Shown here in pieces: positions 25,163 to 34,900 of a stretch of DNA of 46,711 nucleotides (position 1 is the stretch's first letter; each line of letters opens with the position of its first letter). The notes below the pieces were generated by a model. That model saw nothing but the letters and a program-made list of their open reading frames with translations. It did no database searches and was not told where the DNA came from. The position numbers were made by a program, and so were the translations under genes. The stretch spans positions 35,143-81,853 of the forward strand of contig PBMR01000007.1 in assembly GCA_002722735.1 (NCBI GenBank), in the 5' to 3' direction. This DNA comes from Methanobacteriota archaeon. GTDB taxonomy: Archaea > Thermoplasmatota > Poseidoniia > Poseidoniales > Thalassarchaeaceae.

Positions 25163-27820
25163 ATGGGAACTGATTCGCACGTGCTCTGGTTTGGGGAGGT
25201 GGGCCGCGAGGATGCACTTTCAGTGGGTGGAAAGGGGGCCTCCCTCGGAGAGATGTTCTGCAGCCTGAGCAAATCTGGGGTGTTAGTGCCGAACGGCTAC
25301 TGCACCACATCGCATAGTTACCGGGAGTTCGTCGATGCCGAGATCCCTCGGGGAATCTGGGACCAAGTAGTAGAGATCGAAGGACTGGATGACATCAGAA
25401 TCGAGGCTATCTCCCAACTCACGCTTGCAGAGGCACTGCGGGTATGCCTCGAAGGCGCCGACCAAAGTGACTCACTGGGGATGCATGGTAGGGCAGAGCT
25501 GGCCAGGGCCCTGGTTCTCGATACGCCGGTCCCCGATTCGATAGCCAATGCCATCGGGGAAGCGTACAGGGAATTGTGCGTGCAATATGGCAAGGGAACT
25601 GACGTGGCAGTCCGTTCCTCGGCCACGACCGAGGACTCAGAGGATGCATCCTTCGCAGGCCAGTATGAGTCATACCTCAATATCAACGGCGAGGCCAACG
25701 TTGTCCTCCATTGGAGAAAGTGCGTAGCCAGCCAGTTCACCGAGCGAGCCATCTGCTACCAGCTCGATAGGGGGATGGACCCCCTTGCCAGCCCCTTGTG
25801 CGTCGTAATCATGAAGATGGTCCGTTCCGATCTCGCTTGCTCGGGGGTTATGTTCACCATCGATCCGGACTCTGGTCACGATGGAGTCATCCACATTGCC
25901 GCCTCATATGGACTCGGCGAACTGGTCGTACAGGGAACGGTCTCGCCTGATACCTACACCGTGTGGAAGGGGGGGCTGGAGAAGGACAAGCACTCTGTCG
26001 TACACAGGCATCTAGGTAGCAAGGAACAGAGAATGGTCTACGCCAGCGACGGCCTTCGAGCCACCGTTATTGACGAGGTACCCTTTTCGGAACGTCGTGA
26101 CTGGGTCCTTGATCATCGTGAGTGCAAGAGACTCGCAGGCATGGCGCTGCGCATTGAGAAACACTACGAGATGCCAATGGACATCGAATGGGCCAAGGAC
26201 GGCATCGACGGCAGCATGTATATCGTACAGGCCCGCCCCGAAACCGTCCACGCCAACGAGACTAGGGGGATTGTCCGGTACGAGATGGATGCAGGCCTAA
26301 TTGAGCGATTGAAGCGTGGTTTCGTTCTTGCAAAGGGTCAGGCTGTTGGCATGCGAATAGGGTCCGGACCAGTTCGCACCTACCAGTCATACCAGGAGGT
26401 CCTGGAGCGCCGACGGTCCCTCCAGAACAGGCTGGCCGATGGCGAGAGGATTGAGGACTTGACATGGGGGGAACTCGTTTTTGAGAAGGGAGACGTCCTT
26501 GTCACCGAAATGACCACTCCTGACTGGGAGCCGATGATGAAGGAGGCATCACTGATAGTCACTCGCAAGGGGGGGAGGACTAGCCACGCTGCGATCATTG
26601 CCCGCGAGTTTGGGATTCCTGCTATTGTCGGATGCGCGGATGCGCTAAGCCTGGATAATGGGCAAAAGGTGACCGGCTCATGCTCGGAGGGGGATACCGG
26701 ATACATCTACGACGGAGTGCACCCATTCGCTATTGTCGAGTACGGGGTCGACACATCGACCCCCCTCAAGACCAAGATCAAACTCAACGTCGGATTCCCC
26801 ACCAAATCGCTAGTCGACTCACAACTGCCAGTTGAGGGGGTCGGGCTGGCACGTATCGAGTTCGTGCTCTCCGGAGAGATAGGCATCCACCCCCTAGCCT
26901 TCGTGCATCATTCCTCTCTCAAGAGATACCTCAGGACCGGCGAAGTCCCCCCTCCTCTGGGGCCCTTCGCTCGGAATCTTGAGGATGAGCCCTTGGAGAC
27001 TATCAGGGAACTCGTCGAGGCAATCGAACGGCGATGCTGGAACTACGACCACCCGAGGGGACTCTTCATCGACAAGCTGCGCGAGGGAGTCGGCCTGATT
27101 TGTGCAGCCTTCCATCCACGTCCAGTCCTAGTTCGTCTCTCGGACTTCAAGTCGAACGAGTACAGGGACCTCCTCGGCGGGCGCGTCTTCGAGCCAATCG
27201 AGGAGAATCCGATGATTGCTTGGCGCGGGGCCTCTCGCTACCTCGATCCGATCTTCAAATCCGCCTTTGAGATGGAGTGTGAGGCCATGGCCTCAGTATT
27301 CCATGACTTCGGCCTCGAAAACCTCCAGTTGATGGTGCCGTTCTGCCGCTCTCCAGAGGAGGGTGAGGCGGTCAAGAATCTGCTTGAGGAGCATTCCATC
27401 GGACCCACCAGTGGGGTGCCACTATTCGTAATGGTCGAACTGCCCTCCAACATCATCGAGGCAGAGGCATTCATCGAGAGAATGGGGCTGTCCGGTGGCT
27501 CAATCGGCACCAATGATCTCGTTCAGACCGTCTACGCTGTGTCGAGGGATGACTTGGAGGGATACCAGCATCAGGTGGATGCTCGAGCCCCCGCAGTCAA
27601 GTCGATGATTCGCAGCGCCATCGATGCGTTCACATCAAGAGGGCTAGAAATCGGCATCTGCGGCCAAGCGCCAAGTGACTACCCGGACGAGTTCCCCCCC
27701 TTCCTCGTCGATTGCGGCATCACTTCCATCTCAGTTACCCCGGACACTGCTATGGTGGTGCGCCAGACTGTGCTCGAGGCAGAGATGATGATTGCCCAAG
27801 GTATCGAGATCGGTGAATAA
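25163..27820 (+). CDS. ppsA: Phosphoenolpyruvate synthase (pyruvate, water dikinase)
   Basis: 885 aa. Converts pyruvate and ATP to PEP, AMP and phosphate for gluconeogenesis. The N-terminal ATP-grasp domain has AVRSSATTEDSEDASFAGQ; the phosphohistidine domain has GGRTSHAAIIAREFG with His475; the C-terminal PEP/pyruvate TIM barrel ends with the catalytic Cys833 in ICGQAPSD. Length is somewhat greater than typical archaeal PpsA (about 750-820), the extra residues lying mainly around the linker to the PEP domain. Start ATG 25163 has GGGAGA upstream. Transcribed divergently from trxB. Confidence 0.93.
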   Translation: MGTDSHVLWFGEVGREDALSVGGKGASLGEMFCSLSKSGVLVPNGYCTTSHSYREFVDAEIPRGIWDQVVEIEGLDDIRIEAISQLTLAEALRVCLEGADQSDSLGMHGRAELARALVLDTPVPDSIANAIGEAYRELCVQYGKGTDVAVRSSATTEDSEDASFAGQYESYLNINGEANVVLHWRKCVASQFTERAICYQLDRGMDPLASPLCVVIMKMVRSDLACSGVMFTIDPDSGHDGVIHIAASYGLGELVVQGTVSPDTYTVWKGGLEKDKHSVVHRHLGSKEQRMVYASDGLRATVIDEVPFSERRDWVLDHRECKRLAGMALRIEKHYEMPMDIEWAKDGIDGSMYIVQARPETVHANETRGIVRYEMDAGLIERLKRGFVLAKGQAVGMRIGSGPVRTYQSYQEVLERRRSLQNRLADGERIEDLTWGELVFEKGDVLVTEMTTPDWEPMMKEASLIVTRKGGRTSHAAIIAREFGIPAIVGCADALSLDNGQKVTGSCSEGDTGYIYDGVHPFAIVEYGVDTSTPLKTKIKLNVGFPTKSLVDSQLPVEGVGLARIEFVLSGEIGIHPLAFVHHSSLKRYLRTGEVPPPLGPFARNLEDEPLETIRELVEAIERRCWNYDHPRGLFIDKLREGVGLICAAFHPRPVLVRLSDFKSNEYRDLLGGRVFEPIEENPMIAWRGASRYLDPIFKSAFEMECEAMASVFHDFGLENLQLMVPFCRSPEEGEAVKNLLEEHSIGPTSGVPLFVMVELPSNIIEAEAFIERMGLSGGSIGTNDLVQTVYAVSRDDLEGYQHQVDARAPAVKSMIRSAIDAFTSRGLEIGICGQAPSDYPDEFPPFLVDCGITSISVTPDTAMVVRQTVLEAEMMIAQGIEIGE

Positions 27821-27873
27821 TCACACCCTCGCGCTGCCGATAGGGTTTCATCAAGAATCCCTGCCCTACGGGC

Positions 27874-28734
27874 ATGTCTTGGAGGGCTGCCCCGCCGCCA
27901 GCGGACGATGAGGAGGCGATTCGTGAGAACCTAGAGTCTTGGGATGCGTTGGCTCACTTGCATGCGCAGGGTAGCGGTGCAGAATTCTACCGAATAGAAC
28001 AATGGCTGGCAGGGGAGTCGAAGTTGGCCCCATGGGAGATCGAGGAGATGGGTTCGGTCGAGGGTAAGACGCTGCTCCACATGCAGTGCCACATAGGGAC
28101 CGACACGCTGTCATGGGCACGCGAGGGCGCACAGGTGACCGGCCTCGACTTCTCCTCGAACGCTATATCCGAGGCCCAGCGATTCGCCAACATCCTCGGA
28201 ATCGATGACTCCAGGTTCATCGTCAGCAGAGTCAGCGACGCCATCGAGGTACTGGAGGGGGAACGCTTCGACATACTGTACACTGGTCGTGGGGCATTGT
28301 GCTGGCTTCCTGACCTAGACGAGTGGGCACGAGTGTGCGCTACGCTGACAAAACAGGGGGGGGTGCTGTATCTCGAGGAGAGCACTCCAATGCTTAATGC
28401 GCTCGATGTGGAGGAAGAATCTGATGGATCTCGACTGGTTCTGAAGTACGATTTGTTCAACGAGGGCCCGGTATCAGAAACCGGTGAAGGCAGCTACGCT
28501 TCCGAGGAGGCTGACATTGAGCGCACTACCCACTGCTGGGAGTTCAGGTATGGCACAATCATGAACGCACTTATTGAGAATGGCTTCCGCATCGACCTCC
28601 TCAACGAGCGTGACGAGTTATTCTTCGACCCTTGGCCCGAGCTCTTCGAGCCCTCTCAACCGAATTATTGGAGGCTCAAGAAGGGACATGTGGCATTCCC
28701 CCTTTCATTCACCCTCAAGGCGTCGAGGCTATGA
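27874..28734 (+). CDS. Class I SAM-dependent methyltransferase
   Basis: 286 aa. The SAM-binding motif is KTLLHMQCHIGTDTLSWA followed by AQVTGLDFSSNAI, with the acidic residue at the end of strand beta-2, typical of a widespread uncharacterised methyltransferase group. The substrate cannot be read from sequence. It begins 53 nt after ppsA on the same strand and could be read through from it; its stop codon abuts the stop of ribH on the other strand with no gap. An acidic N-terminus with a Pro-rich start (RAAPPPADDEEA) is present. Confidence 0.87.
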   Translation: MSWRAAPPPADDEEAIRENLESWDALAHLHAQGSGAEFYRIEQWLAGESKLAPWEIEEMGSVEGKTLLHMQCHIGTDTLSWAREGAQVTGLDFSSNAISEAQRFANILGIDDSRFIVSRVSDAIEVLEGERFDILYTGRGALCWLPDLDEWARVCATLTKQGGVLYLEESTPMLNALDVEEESDGSRLVLKYDLFNEGPVSETGEGSYASEEADIERTTHCWEFRYGTIMNALIENGFRIDLLNERDELFFDPWPELFEPSQPNYWRLKKGHVAFPLSFTLKASRL

Positions 28735-29130
28735 TTACTCGACCATCGCTGCTACCGCCCCGACAGCGGCTCTTGCATGCGGCTCCAGACGTGGCCCGAT
28801 GTGCTCTGGTTCGGCACCGGGCCCGATAATTCCGAGCCCTATTGGTTTATTGTGCTTGATTTGAAGCTCGATGATAGCCTGGGTGACCGACTGACCCATA
28901 ACCAGTCCGTGATCAGTCTCTCCCCGCTCGATAATTCCGAGAACTATGGCGCCTTGGATGCCCTCATGTCGAAGCAGCCGGTCAAGCGCCAGAGGGGACT
29001 CCATCGAGCCCGGAACCCAAACTACCTCGGCAACTTCCCAGTTCTTCGACGCAGCCTCGTCCTTGGCGAATTCCAGCATCCTCTCGACTTCCTCACGATG
29101 GAAGGCTCCGCACACAATGCCCAGATTCAC
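28735..29130 (-). CDS. ribH: 6,7-dimethyl-8-ribityllumazine synthase
   Basis: 131 aa, the short archaeal size. Condenses 5-amino-6-ribitylaminouracil with dihydroxybutanone phosphate. Motifs: VPGSMESPLAL (substrate loop, usual form PGa.E.P), GIIERGETDHG with the catalytic His, and MGQSVTQAIIELQIKHNKPIG corresponding to the phosphate-binding helix. Its ATG overlaps the ribE stop by 4 nt (coupled). Last gene of the rib operon. Confidence 0.92.
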   Translation of the reverse strand: MNLGIVCGAFHREEVERMLEFAKDEAASKNWEVAEVVWVPGSMESPLALDRLLRHEGIQGAIVLGIIERGETDHGLVMGQSVTQAIIELQIKHNKPIGLGIIGPGAEPEHIGPRLEPHARAAVGAVAAMVE

Positions 29131-29780
29131 GAATCGCCCCCCATTTCGAGTTGATTCTGAGGGGCAGGGTAATCGGGTGGCGAGAGAGACAGCCCTCTCA
29201 TCACCGTCTCAATAACCGCCTGAGTCCTATTATCCACCTCTATGTTGACGCTGTCACCTACGTCTTTGCTACCTATCGTAGTCACTCTCAGGGTCTCAGG
29301 GATGATGTGCAGTGCGAAGTCTTCTTCTGAAACCTCGCCTATAGTCAGGGACATTCCATCGATACCGATGAAACCCTTCTCAATGATGAAAGGCAGAACA
29401 TTGGCCGGATTCACCACCAGCAGGTCCAGCCCCTCGCCGCGCTCTTCCCTACTGATGATTCTCGCAGTTGTCATGACGTGACCCGACATTATATGCCCGC
29501 CGAGCTCATCGCCAACCTTCAGGGATCGCTCAACGTTGACCATCTCCCCAGGGCCGATCTCCCCAAGTGTCGTCCGCCCCAAAGTCTCCTCGATAGCATC
29601 AAAGCGGACTTCCGTTCCATCGATGGACACAACCGTCATACAAACCCCGTCCAGCGCCACGCTTGCACCAATCAGAAGCCCTTCGCAGAATCCATCCATG
29701 TCGATAATCAGAGTACGAATTCCTTCATCATCATCAACTCCGGTAACCGGTGCGGTGCCAGCGACGATTCCAGTGTACAT
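29127..29780 (-). CDS. ribE: Riboflavin synthase, bacterial trimeric type
   Basis: 217 aa with two tandem lumazine-binding barrels. It starts with MYTGIV (family usually MFTGI) and carries GVDDDEG, ASVALDGVCMTVV in repeat 1 and GIDGMSLTIGEV in repeat 2. Dismutates two lumazines to riboflavin. Methanogenic archaea use an unrelated riboflavin synthase, so the bacterial form next to an archaeal RibL gives a mixed-origin operon. It follows ribL by 5 nt. Confidence 0.92.
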   Translation of the reverse strand: MYTGIVAGTAPVTGVDDDEGIRTLIIDMDGFCEGLLIGASVALDGVCMTVVSIDGTEVRFDAIEETLGRTTLGEIGPGEMVNVERSLKVGDELGGHIMSGHVMTTARIISREERGEGLDLLVVNPANVLPFIIEKGFIGIDGMSLTIGEVSEEDFALHIIPETLRVTTIGSKDVGDSVNIEVDNRTQAVIETVMRGLSLSPPDYPAPQNQLEMGGDS

Positions 29781-29785
29781 ACTAG

Positions 29786-30244
29786 TTAGTCCTCCTCGTA
29801 GGGGCCACCTTCGTCACTCGGCCATAGGTCTAGAATTCGAGAGATGATTTTCCTAGTCCCGTCGAGGTCGTCTGACAGCCCCTCCACGCGTAAAACCTCG
29901 ATGTGCCCGTAGCCATGCTTCGATAGTCCTTCATGAATCGATTCTATTGAGTGCTTCTGATCATATCCGAGAGCGATTAGGTCGGGCTTCACGGTCTCCA
30001 GAATCTCGAAGATGGGGACTTTGGGAGGATTTCCCACAATGGCCTGATCCACGGGCTTGAGCCCTTCGACCATTCTTCGACGCAGTTCCTGACCGGTGAT
30101 GGGCTCGTGCTTCTGCTCACGAACAGTATCATCGTGTGCCACGACAACTACGAGCTCATCGCCCAGTGATCTAGCCCGCTCGACATAGTGCAGGTGCCCT
30201 GCGTGGAGCAGGTCGAAGATTCCGACAGCCATCACCCGTACCAT
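29786..30244 (-). CDS. ribL: FAD synthetase, archaeal RibL
   Basis: 152 aa, glycerol-3-phosphate cytidylyltransferase-like nucleotidyltransferase. The HxGH motif is in GIFDLLHAGHLHYVERA, with RRRMVEGL and GYDQKHS further on, matching archaeal RibL, which adenylates FMN to FAD. The context inside a riboflavin operon supports FAD synthetase over a lipid-headgroup enzyme. It lies between ribB (30 nt upstream) and ribE (5 nt downstream). Confidence 0.9.
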   Translation of the reverse strand: MVRVMAVGIFDLLHAGHLHYVERARSLGDELVVVVAHDDTVREQKHEPITGQELRRRMVEGLKPVDQAIVGNPPKVPIFEILETVKPDLIALGYDQKHSIESIHEGLSKHGYGHIEVLRVEGLSDDLDGTRKIISRILDLWPSDEGGPYEED

Positions 30245-30274
30245 GGTCCCAATCCTCCAGTTGTTTTCTCTGCC

Positions 30275-31006
30275 TCAATCCTTCGCATCCATCACCCCGG
30301 TGATGTCGCTCCCTGTGATCATTGGTACGCCGTACCGTGCCGCGTAGCGCCGGGCCTCGTCGACCGAGAGCGCACCATCACCGTCTGGCTCCAGCATCTC
30401 GGCTCCGATTGTGCATGGAGTTCGACCCGCAAGCCTAGCGATTGCCACGGCTAGTTCTGTATGTCCTTGGCGCGTCTTCAGGCCTCCCGGTGATTCCCTG
30501 CATACTGGTATGTGCCCCGGTGTCCTAAATTCTGAGCCCAGAGCGGTGACCGCAGCATCACTGCCGAAGCCCCCCTTCATCAGATCCCGGGCCAACTCGC
30601 CGAAGCGCCTGGTGGTCAGGGAACGGTCCTTGTCGGTGATTCCCGTGTATGTCTCGCGGTGGTTGAGGGAGAGGGTGAAGGCTGATCGAGTGTCATACTG
30701 CAAGTCATCAGTGATCAACTGGCCGAGCACCGGGTACTCTGCCACCAGCGCCTTGTGCGCGTGGATATCCTGTAGCCACGGAAGTCCGAACAACTCCCCT
30801 ACCTCGTTGCCTATGGCAAGGAAGAGCAGCCCTCCGCAATCCCTCCGCAGCCTCCTCATTACCTCGGGGGTTGCTGCTGTTGCAGGCCACAACAGATCCG
30901 TCTCCCGTTCCCTGAATGCCGAGTCGAAAATCATCACTGGCTTGCCTGCGGCGAAGGCCGCTATCGCTTTCTCAAGGATGGACGCCATGCTATGCGGAGG
31001 GGCCAT
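30275..31006 (-). CDS. ribB: 3,4-dihydroxy-2-butanone 4-phosphate synthase
   Basis: 243 aa from ATG 31006. Makes the four-carbon precursor of lumazine from ribulose 5-phosphate. Motifs: AGKPVMIFDSAFRERETDL (acidic metal/substrate loop), the GFGSDAAVTALGSEFRTPGHIPVCRE segment with TPGH, and RQGHTELAVAIARLAG. Monofunctional, with no GTP cyclohydrolase II domain. ATG 31006 sits about 30 nt from a TATA-like box (31032-31041) and is probably leaderless; ATG 30988 is an alternative. First gene of the rib operon, divergent from the sugar kinase. Confidence 0.92.
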   Translation of the reverse strand: MAPPHSMASILEKAIAAFAAGKPVMIFDSAFRERETDLLWPATAATPEVMRRLRRDCGGLLFLAIGNEVGELFGLPWLQDIHAHKALVAEYPVLGQLITDDLQYDTRSAFTLSLNHRETYTGITDKDRSLTTRRFGELARDLMKGGFGSDAAVTALGSEFRTPGHIPVCRESPGGLKTRQGHTELAVAIARLAGRTPCTIGAEMLEPDGDGALSVDEARRYAARYGVPMITGSDITGVMDAKD

Positions 31007-31031
31007 TGATACCCGATATTTTCGGTCGCAG

Positions 31032-31041
31032 CACATATCTA
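31032..31041. promoter_or_regulatory. Shared TATA-like element between ribB and the GHMP kinase
   Basis: CACATATCTA lies almost midway between the two divergent starts: centre about 28 nt from ATG 31064 (plus strand) and about 30 nt from ATG 31006 (minus strand). Neither start has a Shine-Dalgarno. One near-symmetric TATA element could therefore direct two leaderless transcripts, with direction set by flanking BRE sequence. No other AT-rich stretch fits either start as well, except AAAATATC (31014-31021), which could serve ATG 30988. Confidence 0.45.
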
Positions 31042-31063
31042 TGCGTACGGCCCCCAAGGTTTC

Positions 31064-31936
31064 ATGGCACCCCAAATCGAAGCCTCTGCACCAGTCAGAG
31101 TGGATCTCGCTGGGGGCTGGACCGATGTGGGCCCGTACTCCGATGACTTCGGCGGCGAGGTGGTTAACTTCGCAATCAATCGTTACGTACGTGTAACAGG
31201 AAACCCCGGCAGTGAAACGGGGGACTTTGAGAGCAACTTCGAGATTCCTCGGGGATCTGGCTTAGGGACCAGTAGCGCGATGAACGTCGCTATGGCCGCC
31301 ATAATGTCATGTGGCGAGGACAAGCCTCCGGAGGAGTTGGCCGAGATTGCTTTCCAGATGGAGACTAATGGGGGCAATTTCTGTGGCAGGCAGGACCAAT
31401 GGGCCTCGGCCAGGGGTGGGTTCAACCACCTGCTCTTCTTTGGGGACTCAGTCGAGATAATGCCCTTCGAGCCGATGCGATCAGCTAAGATTTGGCTGCG
31501 TAAGCACCTGCTTGTCGTGTATTCTGGAACCAGCCGATGCTCCGGTGACATCCAGGACTCCGTTTGGGTGGATTACGCGAAGGGCAATCCAACAGTCATC
31601 GAAGGCCTTCACAAGATTCGTGCCGCGGCACGTCCGATGGCCAATGGCCTGCAGCAGGACCGCAGAAATCTCGTAGTCCAGTCCTTCAAGGATGTCTGCG
31701 AGGGGGTCGACATGATCGACACCTCCTTGCACGACCCCTTCAGAGAGGTGGTGGAGCCACTACTCGAGAGTGGCTCCATAGCTGCCTGGAAAGCGCTGGG
31801 GGCAGGTGGTGGGGGATGTGCTGCCCTTCTCTGTTCCCCCTCGGGTAGAGACGATACCATTGCCTCGGTTGAGGGGGCCGGCTGGGAACTCATCGAGTGG
31901 GATTACGACGGCGAGGGCGTGCGAATTGCCCATTGA
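31064..31936 (+). CDS. GHMP sugar kinase, heptose/fucose kinase-like (HddA group)
   Basis: 290 aa. The N-terminal APVRVDLAGGWTDVGPY and GGEVVNFAIN match the substrate region of D-glycero-D-manno-heptose 7-phosphate kinase and fucokinase-type GHMP enzymes; GSGLGTSSAMNVAM is the ATP-binding motif and GAGGGGCAALL the C-terminal glycine motif. It is shorter than bacterial HddA (about 330-340 aa). It would phosphorylate a sugar or sugar phosphate for nucleotide-sugar synthesis or catabolism; no partner nucleotidyltransferase is nearby, so the substrate is open. Confidence 0.88.
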   Translation: MAPQIEASAPVRVDLAGGWTDVGPYSDDFGGEVVNFAINRYVRVTGNPGSETGDFESNFEIPRGSGLGTSSAMNVAMAAIMSCGEDKPPEELAEIAFQMETNGGNFCGRQDQWASARGGFNHLLFFGDSVEIMPFEPMRSAKIWLRKHLLVVYSGTSRCSGDIQDSVWVDYAKGNPTVIEGLHKIRAAARPMANGLQQDRRNLVVQSFKDVCEGVDMIDTSLHDPFREVVEPLLESGSIAAWKALGAGGGGCAALLCSPSGRDDTIASVEGAGWELIEWDYDGEGVRIAH

Positions 31937-31982
31937 GTTGCAAAGTCCGAATCCTCAAACAGGACCATGGGTCCGTAGGCCC

Positions 31983-34900
31983 ATGAGCGGACGCCGTGTT
32001 CTCCTCGCTTCCTTCTTGGTGCTCACACTAGTCGCGCCGCTCTCCGCCTCCTCCATCGCACCCGAGTCGAACGAGAGGGGTGGCTACGATGCCGATGGCG
32101 AGTGGGCAGTTAGCGTGGAGTCTGAGATCCATGCCTCATGGTGGATGCACTGGAGCAGGGACAAAGACTCAAACTCCCTAGACGATCGCCTCGAGTGGCT
32201 GCTCGAGCAGCCCGCGGAGGTTCAGAAGGACTGGTGGCGACGTGCGCCTGCAGGCAGCGCTAGGGTCTTCGTGGACTACGACCACCATCCCTCCGACGCA
32301 GACGTAAGGGCAATCGAGAATATGGGGGCCGAGGTCACTTTCAGGGCGAAGTACCTAGACACCGTGGCAGCGACAGTGCCCTTCGAGATCCTCCTCGATC
32401 CCGAGGGCGTGCGCGCTCTACCTGGCGTGGTGATGGTCGAGGATCTGGGCCTGGCTGAGCCCGACATGCACGAGGCGGTTCCCACGATGGGTGTCGATGA
32501 CGTCTGGATGGATCTCGGTCTGGATGGGACGGGCTCCGTGATTGCGGTCCTAGATACGGGAATCAGGGGTGACCACGAGGGCCTCAACGACATGGATGAC
32601 GACCCCTTCACCTGCCTAGACGACCCTCCTGACCCACTCGACCCTGACCCGGGGCCGATACCGAGGGACTGCGACCCGAAGATCATCGCGTTCTACGATG
32701 CTGTCTTCACCGACGAGGAGCAGGACCCGTCTACTTCCTACGACTCCAGCACCCATGGGTCCCACGTCGCGGGCATCGCCGCTGGCACCGGAGGCGGCCA
32801 GACCGACCCCGAGAGCGGCCTACGCTACGTCGGAGCCGCTCCCGGAGCCTACCTGATCAATATCCTCGCCTGCTGCGACGGCGACATAGAGGATGTCATA
32901 GAGGGCGCCCAGTGGGCCATTGACAACAGGGACAAGTACGGCATTGACATCGTAACCTCCTCCCTGGGCGAGCAGCAGTTCGAGATCCACGTCGACAACG
33001 ACGGAAACTCCGCCTGGAGCCGACAGATGGACATGGTGGTCGAGGCTGGCATCATCACCACCCTCTCTGCCGGCAACGAATTCGGAGGCGCTACCTTCGT
33101 CGGCTGCAATACCATAGACAGCCCCGGCGACGCGCGCCTGCCGATTACGGTGGCGAGCCTGGACAAGGACCTCAGCCTCGCTATCTACAGCAGTCGCGGG
33201 TACACCTCGGACCTCCGCGTCAAGCCGGACGTCGCCACCGTCGGCTCCAGCATCATGGCGCCCGACGCTGCCACCCAGGACGGCTATACAAGCAAGTCCG
33301 GCACCAGCATGGCAACCCCTCTGATGGCTGGCATTGCCGCCCTCATGGTCCAGGCCAATCCAGACCTCACTCCCTCCGAGTTGAAGGCCATCGTCTCCGA
33401 CAAGGCGATCGAGCGGGAGATCTCCCTGTTTGGGGATGCGGGCCTCAATGACTGCAGTCTGCTGGAGACGAGGCCAGACAACGAGTTCGGATACGGTCAG
33501 GCCGACCCCATTGCCTTCGTTGAGGCCGCTGGGAGCATTGACCGGTCCCTGAATGTCTCCATGGAGATCCACTCGATGGCTGAGGTACTCAACCAGAGCT
33601 ACCTATCGGGTACCGCCTCGGGGGCGTCCCCCGGTCAGGGCGAGGTACAGATCCGCGTCGGTGGTAGCCAGTGGAAGACAGCGGAAGACTCCTCCCCGTT
33701 GGGCGACTGGGCTCAGTGGGGGATCAAGCTGGACCCACACAACGAGTCTGGAAACACGACCATCTACGCACGTCTGATTATCGATGACGACCATATTTCT
33801 CCCGTGGATGCCCGTAGGGTCATCCTTCTGGATATGCAAGCATCGGCGGAAGCAACCGGTTCGAGCAACTCGAGAATTCTGATTGTCGGGCTGTCGCTAA
33901 TCTTACTGCCACTGTTAGCATACGTGCTCTACAACAGAGAGCAACTTGTTGAGGAGTGGTTTGACGGACAGAGCCTGACTGAGAACAGACTCAGAAGGAT
34001 GGTTTCGCTCTGCGTCCTCTACTTCGCCCAAGGCCTCCCATGGGGGTTCGTGACTGTCGCCTTCGTATCATATCTCTCGGACAACGGGTTTACCCCTCAA
34101 GAGCTTGGTACGTTGCTCGCTACCGTCGCCTTGCCTTGGACCTTCAAGTGGATTTGGGGCCCCGTCATCGACACGTTGAGCCTACCGCAATTCGGTACCC
34201 GCAGACTGTGGATCTTATTCGCCCAGTTTGGAATGGCCGTCACAATAGGGACCCTTCTATTTGTCCCGGACTTGACGGGTCATATTGACCTAGTGATCAA
34301 GCTAATGTTCGTGCACAATATTTTCGCTTCTCTGCAGGACGTCAGCACCGACGCCCTCGCAGTGGATGTTCTTCGGGATGACGAGGTCTCGAAGGCGAAT
34401 GGGTACATGTTCGCGTCCAAGCGAGGAGGCATGATAGTCGGGGGCGCGGTTCTTGGTGGATTCGCCAAGACGATTGGCATCAAGGGGATGCTCTCCATCC
34501 AACTGCCTATCCTCCTTCTGATTATGGTTCTTCCAATGTTCCTGTACGAGAAGCCAGGCACCCGCCTCTTCCCATGGTCAAGGCCCTCTGATCAAGATTC
34601 ATTAGATTCTGGATCCACGGATTCTTACGGGGAATCTGAATTTGAAGTGGATCAGATGCTTTACTGGGAGGAGCCAGAGGAGTCCAGGTGGTGGGCGGCT
34701 CGGGCGGTGGGTAGGTCAACGTTTGACGAAAGGATCCCACTAGCAGCCCTGCTGACTATCGTATCCCTTGCCATCTTTGTCGCCGGACTGATCTTCGCGA
34801 TTTTTTCAGTTGACCTGACCGTTCCACTATACACGACAGCAAAGAAGATTGCATTCTTCGGAATCGTTCTGGCCATTTTAACTGCCTTTGTCGCTAGAGT

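Noticed and set aside
24438-25268. 276-residue open frame on the plus strand over trxB
   Set aside because: Antisense to a well-conserved gene and low in recognisable structure.
32820-33572. 250-residue open frame on the minus strand
   Set aside because: Shadow of the GC-rich protease half of the fusion gene; Gly/Val-rich with no motif.
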